DNA from: JBHHYR01 sp046757585
GTDB taxonomy: Bacteria > Desulfobacterota > Binatia > HRBIN30
DNA: 21,045 nt
Assembly (NCBI GenBank): GCA_046757585.1
Contig: JBHHYR010000048.1
Location: forward strand, 1 to 21,045
Direction of reading: 5' to 3'
The translations under genes were made by a program, and so were the position numbers. Below are positions 7,876 to 15,877 of this stretch, piece by piece (position 1 is the stretch's first letter; every line of letters starts with the position of its first letter). Under the pieces are notes generated by a model that worked only from the letters and a program-made list of their open reading frames with translations, searched no databases and was not told the DNA's origin.

Positions 7876-9012
7876 ATGGAGCGATGCCTCGTTCGCGGGA
7901 CGGCCCGATCGGCTGCCCTGGTGGGGCTCGTCACGGGAATGGCAGCCTGTGCCGCGGTGAAGAGGCCGCAGTTTACTGAGCTCCTGTGGCCCGAGCCGCC
8001 GCTGACGCCGCGGATCAAGTTCGTCGGGCTTCTTCGCAGCCGAAACGATCTGGGACGCAACGTGGCTGAGCTGGTCGCAGATGCGCTGGTGGGTGGGAAG
8101 AAGGTTCCCGACTCGATCGAACGTCCAATGGGCATCGTTCCGGAGCGCAGCGGTGAGCGCCTCTACGTTACGGACTATGACAATGGGCGGGTCCTTGTGT
8201 TCAACTTCGAGGCACGCACGATGCAGTCCCTCGGGGATGAGGCGCATGGGTTCGCGCGGCCCTTCGGGATCGCCGTGGACGACAAAGACAACGTCTACGT
8301 GGTCGACTCCGCCTTAAAGTTGGTTCGCGTTTTCGATTCGAGCGGCCGGTTTCTTCGCAACCTGACTCATGAGAGTCTGGAGCGCCCCACCGGCATCGCG
8401 ATCGATGCCAGGCGCCGCAAGGTCTACGTCGTCGACTCTGCATCGAAGGATTCAGAGAATCACGTAGTCCATGTCTTCGACTTGGACGGCACCTACCTTA
8501 AGGCGTTGGGGGGCTTGGGGACCGAGGATGGCAAGTTCTTTTTCCCTACCTACGTCGCAGTCGATGGTGACGGGAAGCTCTACGTTAGCGACACGTTAAA
8601 CGCCCGGGTGCAGGTGTTTGACGCGGATGGCCACCATCTCATGAACATCGGCAAGCGGGGCGACACGTTCGGAATGTTCGACAAGCCGAAGGGCGTAGCC
8701 GTAGACACCTTTGGCAATGTGTACGTTGCCGATTCCACCTGGAGCAACATCCAGATTTTCAATTCACGGGGAGAGGTGTTGCTGTATTTCGCTGGCCGCG
8801 GCCACATCCCTGGGCTCCTGTTCAACCCGACGGGAATCGCCATCGACAACGACAACCGCATCTATGTGGCTGATGCGTTCAACAACCGGGTCGCGATCTA
8901 CCAGTTGGTCAACACCAAGCCGGAGGACAGCTTCAGCAGTGTTCCGCCGAGCGAGACGGGAAGAAGGGGGGTGACACCGCAACGATCGGTCCAACGGGCG
9001 ACCGCCCCATAA
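7876..9012 (+). CDS. NHL-repeat six-bladed beta-propeller lipoprotein (copy 1)
   Basis: 378 residues. The N-terminus is a lipoprotein signal with a MAAC lipobox (Cys near residue 25). Six NHL-type repeats follow, each with a P-x-G-[IV]-A-[IV]-D and [VI]-Y-V-x-D-x-x-x-x-x-[VI]-x-[VI]-[FY] pattern, from about residue 82 to 350, which predicts a closed six-bladed propeller. The tail is short and polar. The ribosome site GAGGAG sits just before the ATG. It is about 65 bases after the monoheme cytochrome, so likely co-transcribed. No catalytic motif is visible; NHL propellers usually bind proteins or ligands. NHL genes often neighbour multiheme or nanowire cytochromes (one lies next to Geobacter omcS, from memory), so a scaffold or assembly role is plausible. 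It is paralogous to the gene at 13033; both carry a WPEPP-x2-PRI motif and a GGKK motif. Confidence 0.88.
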   Translation: MERCLVRGTARSAALVGLVTGMAACAAVKRPQFTELLWPEPPLTPRIKFVGLLRSRNDLGRNVAELVADALVGGKKVPDSIERPMGIVPERSGERLYVTDYDNGRVLVFNFEARTMQSLGDEAHGFARPFGIAVDDKDNVYVVDSALKLVRVFDSSGRFLRNLTHESLERPTGIAIDARRRKVYVVDSASKDSENHVVHVFDLDGTYLKALGGLGTEDGKFFFPTYVAVDGDGKLYVSDTLNARVQVFDADGHHLMNIGKRGDTFGMFDKPKGVAVDTFGNVYVADSTWSNIQIFNSRGEVLLYFAGRGHIPGLLFNPTGIAIDNDNRIYVADAFNNRVAIYQLVNTKPEDSFSSVPPSETGRRGVTPQRSVQRATAP

Positions 9013-9098
9013 CGAAGAAAGGAGGCCATCGTGGGGCATGGTGAAGCGCAACCAATTTCTTGAAATCAGCAGAGGCAATCAAAGGGGGTGAATGAGAG

Positions 9099-9767
9099 AT
9101 GCGTGCAGGAGCAAAGTTTCTGAGTACGGTGGCAGGCATCGCCGCCTGGCTGCTGGCGCCGGGCCTCGCATTCGGTGCAGCTGACATCAGTGGTACGGAC
9201 CATGATTTTACCACCGCCGGTCCAAATGCAAGCTTCAAAGGGGCCGGGAGCGAATGTGAAACGTGCCATATACCTCACCATACGGGTTCCGCACAGCTCT
9301 TGTGGAACCATACGCTGTCGGGGAACACGTTGACGTTCGGCACAAGCGCGACGACGGTGGCAGGAACAACACTGCCAACTGACGTGGGTAGTGCCCCCGG
9401 AACCTCTAAGTTCTGCCTGAGCTGCCATGACGGGAGCGTAGCTGTCGGCAGTCTGATCCACGGGACATCCTGGGGAACAACGAAGATCACTGGAGACGCG
9501 GTGATCGCGCCGAGCGGCAGCCTCGTTGGGAACCATCCGGTTGAGGTACCGTACCCCGATCAGTCTAGCGCAACGTACAATTCCATCACGACGGCTGCTG
9601 ACCCGTCCGGTTACCAGACTAGTCCCACGGGCGTGAAGCTTTTCGGCACCACTGCCGGTCAAAAAGGAATCGGGTGCGCCTCGTGCCACGATCCTCACGA
9701 CGCCACCAACGACCCGTTCTTACGTGTGGCCGAGGCGAGTCTGTGTAGCAGCTGCCACATCAAATAG
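9099..9767 (+). CDS. Secreted tetraheme cytochrome c, OmcE-like layout
   Basis: 222 residues with a Sec signal peptide (cleavage near AFG-A, about 26). The CxxCH motifs are at C53, C106, C193 and C216. Marker strings are CETCHIPHHTG, CLSCHDGSVAVG, a conserved NHPVEV, CASCHDPH and a terminal CSSCHIK. The same order appears in the first 206 residues of the twelve-heme protein at 14072, so the two share a domain. The arrangement (first motif followed by PH and an LWN tract, then CLSCHDG, then the paired CHDPH/terminal CxxCH) resembles four-heme extracellular cytochromes such as Geobacter OmcE, which polymerise into filaments. Fold and polymerisation are inference. The start follows an AAGGGGGTGA ribosome site. 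A GC-rich hairpin follows the gene. Confidence 0.88.
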   Translation: MRAGAKFLSTVAGIAAWLLAPGLAFGAADISGTDHDFTTAGPNASFKGAGSECETCHIPHHTGSAQLLWNHTLSGNTLTFGTSATTVAGTTLPTDVGSAPGTSKFCLSCHDGSVAVGSLIHGTSWGTTKITGDAVIAPSGSLVGNHPVEVPYPDQSSATYNSITTAADPSGYQTSPTGVKLFGTTAGQKGIGCASCHDPHDATNDPFLRVAEASLCSSCHIK

Positions 9768-9787
9768 CTTTTAAACGAACCGGAAAT

Positions 9788-9826
9788 CCCGGGGGCCTGG
9801 ATCGTGGGGCGGCCAGGCCCCCCGGG
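9788..9826 (+). terminator. GC-rich hairpin after the tetraheme cytochrome gene
   Basis: CCCGGGGGCCTGG (9788-9800) pairs with CCAGGCCCCCCGGG (9813-9826) across a 12-base loop, with one unpaired C. It lies 20 bases after the stop codon. There is no T run behind it, so it may be a partial terminator, an mRNA 3'-end stabiliser that raises tetraheme output over downstream genes, or a Rho-associated structure. Confidence 0.5.
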
Positions 9827-9985
9827 GGCGGTGGCGGGACTGGACGGCGCCAACACAGTGGAGGCGTTCACGCAGTGCCAGCAGCGTTCCTCGTCCCCCG
9901 TGGGATCAATGGTGCGCGCGCGTGGCTGCAGTCCGAAGTGTGGTCCCATGGGGGGCGGCACACGTTCGGACAGGTGAGGCTGTCA

Positions 9986-10678
9986 ATGGGCTTTCTGGTC
10001 CGGGAGCACCGAGGTGTCCCGCGCACGCCCCGTGCGCGGCTCGTGGCGGCCGTTGCCGTCAGCGGCTGCCTGGCGGTGGCTCCGCTTGGCGCCTGTAGCT
10101 CGGCTGCTCGCCAGGAGGCTCTGTCGATTTTCTTCGATGGCGTCGTTCAGCCAACGCCGCCTCCCACGCGTCGCACCCGGAGAGATCTTCTCCGGGAAAT
10201 CGAGGAGCTGAAGCGGCAACTGGCTGAAGCACGGACTGGCGCGGCTGCCAGCAAGGAGGTCACCGCGCCAGAATCAGTCCTCCCGGTGGAGCGTGCCAAG
10301 AGTTGGTCCGAAGCCGCTGAGCTTTTGCCGCAGGACCGTTACGGGAACGTGAACTGGGCGGAGGCGCTTCGAGCGGGAACCATCAAGCCCCAACCGGGCG
10401 TGGACCCTGAAACGGTGGAGCAACCTGTGCTCCCGATCGAGGTCCTCCGCGTTCCCGCAGCCGGAGAGATGTTCAAGGTCGTTTTTCCCCACGAACCTCA
10501 CACGGCATTGCTCGCGTGCCCGAGCTGTCACCCAGCCCTCTTTCAGATGCAGGCGGGTGCGACGCCCATGTCTATGGCGGGGATCAACGCGGGCACGCTG
10601 TGCGGCGTCTGCCACGGCAAGGTGGCATTCCCCACGACAGCCTGTGGGCGGTGTCACCCTGCCATGCGGGGCGGATAG
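9986..10678 (+). CDS. Triheme c7-type cytochrome lipoprotein
   Basis: 230 residues from the ATG at 9986, which follows GGTGAGG. An in-frame GTG at 9875 would add 37 residues unlike a signal peptide and is rejected. The signal ends in a lipobox LGAC (Cys about 37). A FFDGV segment and a proline stretch follow, then a coiled-coil-like Arg/Glu/Leu helix (about 62-83), a polar linker, and a C-terminal triheme domain with CPSCH (178-182), CGVCH (206-210) and CGRCH (220-224). The FPHEPH before the first motif supplies likely His ligands. The domain fits the c(7)-type triheme family (the 'nanowire' three-heme domain). Its stop is 2 bases before the next gene, which carries the same domain. Likely an outer-membrane-anchored relay beside the barrel. 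Confidence 0.87.
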   Translation: MGFLVREHRGVPRTPRARLVAAVAVSGCLAVAPLGACSSAARQEALSIFFDGVVQPTPPPTRRTRRDLLREIEELKRQLAEARTGAAASKEVTAPESVLPVERAKSWSEAAELLPQDRYGNVNWAEALRAGTIKPQPGVDPETVEQPVLPIEVLRVPAAGEMFKVVFPHEPHTALLACPSCHPALFQMQAGATPMSMAGINAGTLCGVCHGKVAFPTTACGRCHPAMRGG

Positions 10679-10680
10679 TG

Positions 10681-11004
10681 ATGGCCCGTCTTGCTCGACT
10701 GATAGGCGCGATCTCCCTGTCGGCGCTTCTGGTAGGGACGGGGTTCGGAGCCGAGGGTGATGTGGTCCTGAAGCCGCGCGGAGGGGAGGGCAAGTTCCCG
10801 CCGACCGTGTTTCCACACTGGGTCCATCGCATCCGATACAAGTGCTACGCCTGCCACCCAGCCCTCTTCGCGATGAAAGCGGGCGCGGATGAGATCTCAA
10901 TGGATCGGATTCAGAACGGCGAGTTCTGTGGCACCTGCCATGATGGGACGGTTGCGTGGGCTGTGACGATCGAGACCTGCAACCGGTGTCATGTGGGAGA
11001 ATGA
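10681..11004 (+). CDS. Small secreted triheme c7-type cytochrome
   Basis: 107 residues. A Sec signal peptide (cleavage near GFGA, about 23-24) leads straight into one triheme domain: FPHWVH (44-49), CYACH (55-59), CGTCH (83-87) and CNRCH (100-104). It is the same domain as the C-terminus of the preceding lipoprotein (CHPALF, AGA, SM, CG.CH and C.RCH are shared), without the lipid anchor and linker. The ATG at 10681 begins 2 bases after the preceding stop. The gene's own stop overlaps the barrel gene start (ATGA, 11001-11004). Tight coupling on both sides suggests that the two triheme proteins and the barrel are made together as an outer-membrane conduit. Confidence 0.87.
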   Translation: MARLARLIGAISLSALLVGTGFGAEGDVVLKPRGGEGKFPPTVFPHWVHRIRYKCYACHPALFAMKAGADEISMDRIQNGEFCGTCHDGTVAWAVTIETCNRCHVGE

Positions 11005-13019
11005 AGTGGTGGCCATCGCGGGCGGGAAGCCTGCTGGCTGGGGCGACCGCGGTCGCAGTGCTGGCGAGCCCAAGCCCAGGCCAGCTTTTTCGTCTGGGGC
11101 AGTGGGACGGGTCTCTCGAAAGTGTGTTCGACTTTTCCCGTCAGGACATCACGACACGCGGGTTTCCTCGGACGAGGTTTGAGAACATGCGTACCGACGA
11201 GCGGCTGACTGTGCGCAACGTGGGGGCGTACCTGTATGACCCGAGGCTGCTGTCCCTCTCCGTCGGGGGAACATTCGGCCTTTCCCAAAGGCGGTTCAGG
11301 GCAGAGGATGGCAGCGAGTCTCCAAACGGCTCGCTGTCGGGTTATGATGCTGTAGCGACCTTCCTTTCGGGGCAACCCTTTTCGTTGAACCTGTTCGCGA
11401 ACCGCGTGCAGTCCTTCCCACCGGTCCTGGGTGGACAGAGCGAGGTCGTGACCGAAAACCGGGGAGTGACGCTTTTCGCTCAGCGGTTGTACATCCCGTC
11501 GACACTCACATTGCGCCAGGAGCGCGCCGAGCAACAGTCGAGCACTGGCGACATCGTCGCCCGCCAAGCGAGCGAGCGGCGTCGGCTCACTTACGAAGGC
11601 AGGCGCGGGTGGACGGACAGCGAGATGGATGTCCGGTACGAGTTTATAGACGACACCGACAAGCAATTTCCTACCGCCAGCTTTCGCAGCCACGAGGGAA
11701 ACCTGAACTACAGCCTCGACTTCGGGTCTGAGTTGAACTGGCACTGGGACTCACGCCTGCGCTACTTTGACCGCACGGGCACCGCGGACGTGACGGTCTC
11801 GATCGTCGATGAGCTCCTGCGGATCGAACACACTGAGCGCCTGCGTACGAACTATCGCTACGCGTTTACACGCACTACCACGCCCGGCGGCACAAATACC
11901 TCACACACGGGAGAAGCGGCCTTGCGCCACCAACTCTACCGAAGTCTGAGGACCAACCTCGGGCTATACGGGAACATTGAAACGCTCCCGGGAGGACAGC
12001 AGGATACATTCCGCACTCGACTCGACTTTACGTATACGAAGCGCTTAGCCGGAAAAGGGAGGCTTAACGCTGGCCTGGGGGGAGGGTTCGAGTACGAGGA
12101 CGACCGGTTCAAGACCACAGAGACCTTCGTTCCGCAGGAAACGCACATTGCGGCCACCCCGTTCGCGCTCCCGCTCACCCTCGATAATGCGTTCGTCATC
12201 ACCTCCTCGGTAGTGGCCACAAAGCTGGCCGTGGGCCCGCTGCCTGCCGGTTGCGTTGCTCCGGCGGGACCATCCACCCCGCTCGTCCTCGGGCGGGACT
12301 ACACGCTCCGGGCTACGGGGAACCTCACCGAAATCTTGCCGGTTCCCTGCACAGGTGCCGCCCCGGGCATCAACCCTGGAGACACGGTTGCTGTGGATTA
12401 CCGCTTCACGGTCCCTACCTCGCTCACCTTTACGACGGCAGCCTTACGCGCCAATATCAGCCTAGACTACGGCTGGGTTCGCCCCTACTTTGTCCATGAG
12501 CAGACGGAACAGAGCATGGTCGCCGGCCGCGATGGCCGGTTCTTGGATGATGAGAGGTCTGACACTGGGGGCGTTGAATTTCGCTACGAGGGAGACCGCT
12601 TGCGCGCGAGCGTGCTCGGCGAGGCCCGCCGTTTCGTTTCCGACCGCATTGTTTTTGACAGCCTGCGCGCTGTCCAGTTGGCGAGCATCTCAATCTTCCC
12701 CGGCTTGACTTTGAGCCTCAGCGCCGACCAAACCCGCGTGCACTTCAAGGATCCCACACGCCGGAGCCAGACCTTCACGGGGCGCGCTGCTCTCAGCTAC
12801 ACTCACGCGCGTGTCCTCTCTGCCGACGCCTCCGGCGGAGTCCGGCTGCTCCAGGACACTGTGTTTCCGACGGAGCGAACGGGCGATGCGGCGCTCAGGG
12901 TGCGCTGGCGCTTTCGCAACCTCGAAGTAGGTCCCACGCTGGAGTTCTTCGATCGGCAGCGAGGACGTACGAACATCAGGGAGTTCCGAACGCTTCTCCA
13001 CGTCATCCGCCGATTCTGA
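11001..13019 (+). CDS. Large outer-membrane beta-barrel protein (candidate porin of a porin-cytochrome conduit)
   Basis: 672 residues. A signal peptide (about 1-27, cleavage near SPG-Q) is followed by a long run of alternating hydrophobic/polar strands rich in Arg, Tyr and Thr, with short turns. The protein ends in an aromatic residue (HVIRRF), the usual C-terminal signal of outer-membrane barrels. Residues about 395-480 interrupt the barrel with a soluble insert (DYTLRATGNLTEI, then GDTVAVDYRF) that contains the only obvious Cys pair, near 418 and 450. Similar inserts occur in big barrel proteins beside multiheme cytochromes in Geobacter-like bacteria (from memory). The start ATG overlaps the triheme stop. 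I see no clear MtrB-family signature, so membership in a named porin family is unproven. The context of triheme, NHL and multiheme proteins supports an electron-conduit role. Confidence 0.83.
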   Translation: MKWWPSRAGSLLAGATAVAVLASPSPGQLFRLGQWDGSLESVFDFSRQDITTRGFPRTRFENMRTDERLTVRNVGAYLYDPRLLSLSVGGTFGLSQRRFRAEDGSESPNGSLSGYDAVATFLSGQPFSLNLFANRVQSFPPVLGGQSEVVTENRGVTLFAQRLYIPSTLTLRQERAEQQSSTGDIVARQASERRRLTYEGRRGWTDSEMDVRYEFIDDTDKQFPTASFRSHEGNLNYSLDFGSELNWHWDSRLRYFDRTGTADVTVSIVDELLRIEHTERLRTNYRYAFTRTTTPGGTNTSHTGEAALRHQLYRSLRTNLGLYGNIETLPGGQQDTFRTRLDFTYTKRLAGKGRLNAGLGGGFEYEDDRFKTTETFVPQETHIAATPFALPLTLDNAFVITSSVVATKLAVGPLPAGCVAPAGPSTPLVLGRDYTLRATGNLTEILPVPCTGAAPGINPGDTVAVDYRFTVPTSLTFTTAALRANISLDYGWVRPYFVHEQTEQSMVAGRDGRFLDDERSDTGGVEFRYEGDRLRASVLGEARRFVSDRIVFDSLRAVQLASISIFPGLTLSLSADQTRVHFKDPTRRSQTFTGRAALSYTHARVLSADASGGVRLLQDTVFPTERTGDAALRVRWRFRNLEVGPTLEFFDRQRGRTNIREFRTLLHVIRRF

Positions 13020-13032
13020 CGAGAAGAGAGAC

Positions 13033-14079
13033 ATGCAGTTAGGAATCCATTCCGGCCGTTTTCTGGTACTTGCCGCCTTCCTGGCCGGGGCCTGCCAGCC
13101 GACCGCCAAGCAGCTCCCGATCAGGCAGGAGGCCGCCGCAGGTGCACCCGTCTGGCCCGAACCGCCGCATCGCCCGCGAATTCGTCTCGTGAGGGCCGTG
13201 GCGCGCCCCCAGGATCTAGGCTTCCGCCCTTCGTTCTGGCAGCGCGTCGGGGAATTGTTGGGAGGGAAGAAAGAGGATTGGTTCGTTCGACCCACTGGGG
13301 TGGCCGTGCACGGGTTTCTGATCTACGTAGCGGATCCCGGGGCACAGGCGTTGTGGGTGCTGGACGTTGGGGCCGGCCGGCGGCGAGCACTTCACAGGGC
13401 TGACGGCCACCCTCTCGTTTCTCCAGTGGCAGTGGCCATTGGACGAAATGGTCGGGTCTATCTGGCCGACTCGTACCTTGGCAGGGTGTTCGTGTATGAC
13501 GGCGAGGGCGAACTGACAGGTCGCATCGGGAACCCGCCCGTCAGTCGCCCGGCAGGCGTGGCCTACGACGCGGAGCGGGACCACCTGTACGTCGCTGACA
13601 GCGGTGCGCACCGGGTGTGGATTTTTGACAGCGGCGGCACGCTGACAGGGGCGATCGGTCAGCGAGGAACTGGCCCCGGTGAATTCAACTTCCCAACCCA
13701 TGTGACGGTGGATTCGAAGGGTAACATTTACGTCACCGATGCCCTGAATTTCCGCTTGCAGATGTTCCACGCAGACGGGAGCTTCGCGGGACAGTTCGGG
13801 CGACACGGTGACTTCTCCGGGGACTTTGCTAGCCCCAAGGGCGTCGCCGTGGACAGTGAGGGGCATATCTACGTGGTAGATGCGCTGTTCGACGCAGTTC
13901 AAATCTTCGACCGGCAGGGCCGGCTGCTGCTGACGTTTGGCGGACGCGGGATCGGAGCCGGGCAGTTCTGGCTGCCAGGCGGTCTCTGTATCGACAGCCG
14001 TGACCGCATCTATGTCGCGGATTCTTATAACCAGCGTATCCAGATCTTCCAGTACTTGGCGGATGGGGATGATGAGTAA
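13033..14079 (+). CDS. NHL-repeat six-bladed beta-propeller lipoprotein (copy 2)
   Basis: 348 residues. A lipoprotein signal with lipobox LAGAC (Cys21) precedes WPEPPHRPRI, the same motif as in the propeller at 7876. Six NHL repeats run from about residue 85 to 345, with YVADPGAQALWVLD, YLADSYLGRVFVYD, YVADSGAHRVWIFD, YVTDALNFRLQMF, YVVDALFDAVQIFD and YVADSYNQRIQIF as the strand cores. It starts 13 bases after the barrel gene, and its 3' end overlaps the start of the twelve-heme cytochrome. This repeats the NHL-then-cytochrome order of copy 1. No enzyme motif is visible; a scaffold, secretion or assembly role at the outer membrane is inference. Confidence 0.88.
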   Translation: MQLGIHSGRFLVLAAFLAGACQPTAKQLPIRQEAAAGAPVWPEPPHRPRIRLVRAVARPQDLGFRPSFWQRVGELLGGKKEDWFVRPTGVAVHGFLIYVADPGAQALWVLDVGAGRRRALHRADGHPLVSPVAVAIGRNGRVYLADSYLGRVFVYDGEGELTGRIGNPPVSRPAGVAYDAERDHLYVADSGAHRVWIFDSGGTLTGAIGQRGTGPGEFNFPTHVTVDSKGNIYVTDALNFRLQMFHADGSFAGQFGRHGDFSGDFASPKGVAVDSEGHIYVVDALFDAVQIFDRQGRLLLTFGGRGIGAGQFWLPGGLCIDSRDRIYVADSYNQRIQIFQYLADGDDE

Positions 14080-15772
14080 GGGGTTTCTCTCGGGCGCGGT
14101 CCTCTGGGTGCTCATGATGCCGATCATGCCCGCCGCTCGGGCGCAGCTCGCCACGAGCCCTCACAACCTATCGGCCACGGGGCCCGGGACGGTCAAGGCC
14201 CCCGAAGTGGCAGATCTGTGCATCTTCTGCCATACCCCCTCGCACCACGCGCCGGTGGGCAGAGCGCTGTGGAACAGGGACCTACCGCCGACGGTGTACA
14301 ACCTCTACAAGAGTTCCACGTTGGAGGCCACGCTCAAGCAACCCACCGGCGCTTCTCGTCTGTGCCTGAGCTGCCACGACGGCACGATGGCCGTGGGGAA
14401 TCTACGCGTTCCTCCCAGCGGCGGTGCCCAGCCCAGTCTTGGTCGGCTGACCGGCAGCGCGTCGCTCGGGACTGATCTCTCGGACGACCACCCCGTATCG
14501 TTCGTATACGGCACGGCCCTGGCTCTCCGAGACACCCAACTCGCAGACCCTGCTGCCATCTCGCACACGCTCCCCCTCGACAGCACGCAGCAGCTCCAAT
14601 GCACCACCTGCCACGATCCCCACGACAACCAGTACCGCAAGTTCCTCCGAATCGATGATCGGGCCGCTGCCCTCTGCACCACCTGTCACACGATGAGGAA
14701 CTGGATCGGCTCGAGCCACGCGACCTCGCCTGCGACCTGGCGAGGGACCGGTCCGAACCCGTGGCCTAACTCCCCGTACACAACGGTTTCGGAAAACGGG
14801 TGCGGATCCTGCCACCGGCCCCACGCTGCTCCTCGGCCGCCCCGCCTTCTCAGTAACATGCAGGAGCCCGACGTGTGTTTCGTATGTCACAACGGCGCCG
14901 TTGCCACTCAGAACCTTGAACCGGAGTTCTTGAAGCTCAGCACGCACCCAGTCGCCGTCAGCAACTGGATCCACGACCCACGGGAGGATCCTAACGCAAT
15001 GCCGCGTCACAGCACATGCACCGACTGTCACAACCCGCACCAATCGCTTGCTGCAGCTGCAAGCCCGCCCATAGCCCCTGGGCCGCTGCGCGGCGTTCGA
15101 GGCATCAACATCTCAGGGGGGAGCATGCATGAAGCAATCTACGAGTACGAGATCTGTCTAAAGTGCCACGGGCTACGCGACCAGACCAGTACAGACATCG
15201 TTCGCCAGGACAATACCCGAAACGTGCGCCTGGAAATCAGCCCCAGTAACCCCTCCTACCATCCGGTTGCCGCTGTAGGTCAGAACCGCGCCGTCGGAGG
15301 GTTCGAGCCAGGTTACACGGCTGCGAGTATCATCTACTGCACGGACTGCCACAACAACGATGACTGGACTCCGACCGGCACCCAGCCCCGTGGCCCCCAC
15401 GGGGCACGCTACGCGCCGATCCTCGAGCGCGAATACCGGGTCGACGATCCCTCGACGGAATCGTTCCAAGTGTATGCCCTCTGCTACAAGTGCCACAATC
15501 GTGATTTTCTCATCAATGACCGCGCCAACACGTTCTTGCATAACAAGCATGTGCGGCAGCAGCAGGCACCCTGCGCCGCGTGCCACGACGCGCACGGTTC
15601 GCGGCAGAACGCCGGCCTAATCAACTTCATGGTAAGGGACCGGACCGGACAGACCGTGATCGCGCCGTCAAAGGAGCAGCGCCGGTTGGAGTTCATCTCC
15701 CTAGGGCCGGGTCGCGGCCAGTGCTATCTCACGTGCCATGGCGAGAATCACGAACCGGAGAGTTATCCATAA
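14072..15772 (+). CDS. Twelve-heme secreted cytochrome c (eleven CxxCH plus one CX3CH)
   Basis: 566 residues from the ATG at 14072; ATGs at 14063 and 14069 are also possible. The start overlaps the NHL gene stop. A signal peptide (cleavage near ARAQ, about 22-25) precedes CxxCH motifs at C50, C98, C177, C202, C244, C269, C316, C362, C423, C471 and C501. At C551 there is CYLTCH, a heme-type motif with three residues between the cysteines. Residues 30-206 match the tetraheme protein at 9099 (CIFCHTP..LWNRD, CLSCHDGTMAVG, DLSDDHPVSFVY, CTTCHDPH). The rest carries paired CHNPH/CHDAH motifs of the doubled-CXXCH type. A large soluble cytochrome, it is likely extracellular or outer-membrane associated. 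It may be the terminal electron carrier of this island (inference). Confidence 0.9.
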   Translation: MSKGFLSGAVLWVLMMPIMPAARAQLATSPHNLSATGPGTVKAPEVADLCIFCHTPSHHAPVGRALWNRDLPPTVYNLYKSSTLEATLKQPTGASRLCLSCHDGTMAVGNLRVPPSGGAQPSLGRLTGSASLGTDLSDDHPVSFVYGTALALRDTQLADPAAISHTLPLDSTQQLQCTTCHDPHDNQYRKFLRIDDRAAALCTTCHTMRNWIGSSHATSPATWRGTGPNPWPNSPYTTVSENGCGSCHRPHAAPRPPRLLSNMQEPDVCFVCHNGAVATQNLEPEFLKLSTHPVAVSNWIHDPREDPNAMPRHSTCTDCHNPHQSLAAAASPPIAPGPLRGVRGINISGGSMHEAIYEYEICLKCHGLRDQTSTDIVRQDNTRNVRLEISPSNPSYHPVAAVGQNRAVGGFEPGYTAASIIYCTDCHNNDDWTPTGTQPRGPHGARYAPILEREYRVDDPSTESFQVYALCYKCHNRDFLINDRANTFLHNKHVRQQQAPCAACHDAHGSRQNAGLINFMVRDRTGQTVIAPSKEQRRLEFISLGPGRGQCYLTCHGENHEPESYP

Positions 15773-15808
15773 GCACCGTGTCCGTTACCTGAGCAATTTT
15801 CCGTACCC

Positions 15809-15826
15809 TTGCGGGTTTTTCCGCAA
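15809..15826 (+). promoter_or_regulatory. 18-bp perfect palindrome, probable activator (enhancer) site B
   Basis: TTGCGGGTTTTTCCGCAA has 6-bp perfect arms and a T-rich centre. It shares 15 of 16 core bases (TGCGG-R-TTTTTCCGCA) with the palindrome at 7321-7338, and CCTGAG-N-AATTT-like bases precede both. It ends 52 bases before the -24 GG of the second sigma-54 promoter, and its centre is near -86. The matching distance argues for a shared activator site. Confidence 0.75.
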
Positions 15827-15877
15827 CAGTCTCCGACCGCGGCCCGCGTCGACTCTTCGATGACTGCCAGGGCCAAC

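Noticed and set aside
9860..9874. TGGAGGCGTTCACGC as a third sigma-54 promoter before the triheme genes
   Set aside because: The GG-N10-GC spacing fits, but both the -24 and -12 blocks match poorly and no upstream palindrome accompanies it.
9875..9985. GTG at 9875 as the start of the triheme lipoprotein
   Set aside because: It would put 37 polar residues ahead of the lipoprotein signal. The ATG at 9986 has a ribosome site and gives a normal signal with lipobox.
13937..14071. Longer start for the twelve-heme cytochrome inside the NHL gene
   Set aside because: The extra residues lie in the coding region of the NHL gene in another frame and do not resemble a signal peptide. ATGs at 14063-14072 give a proper one.
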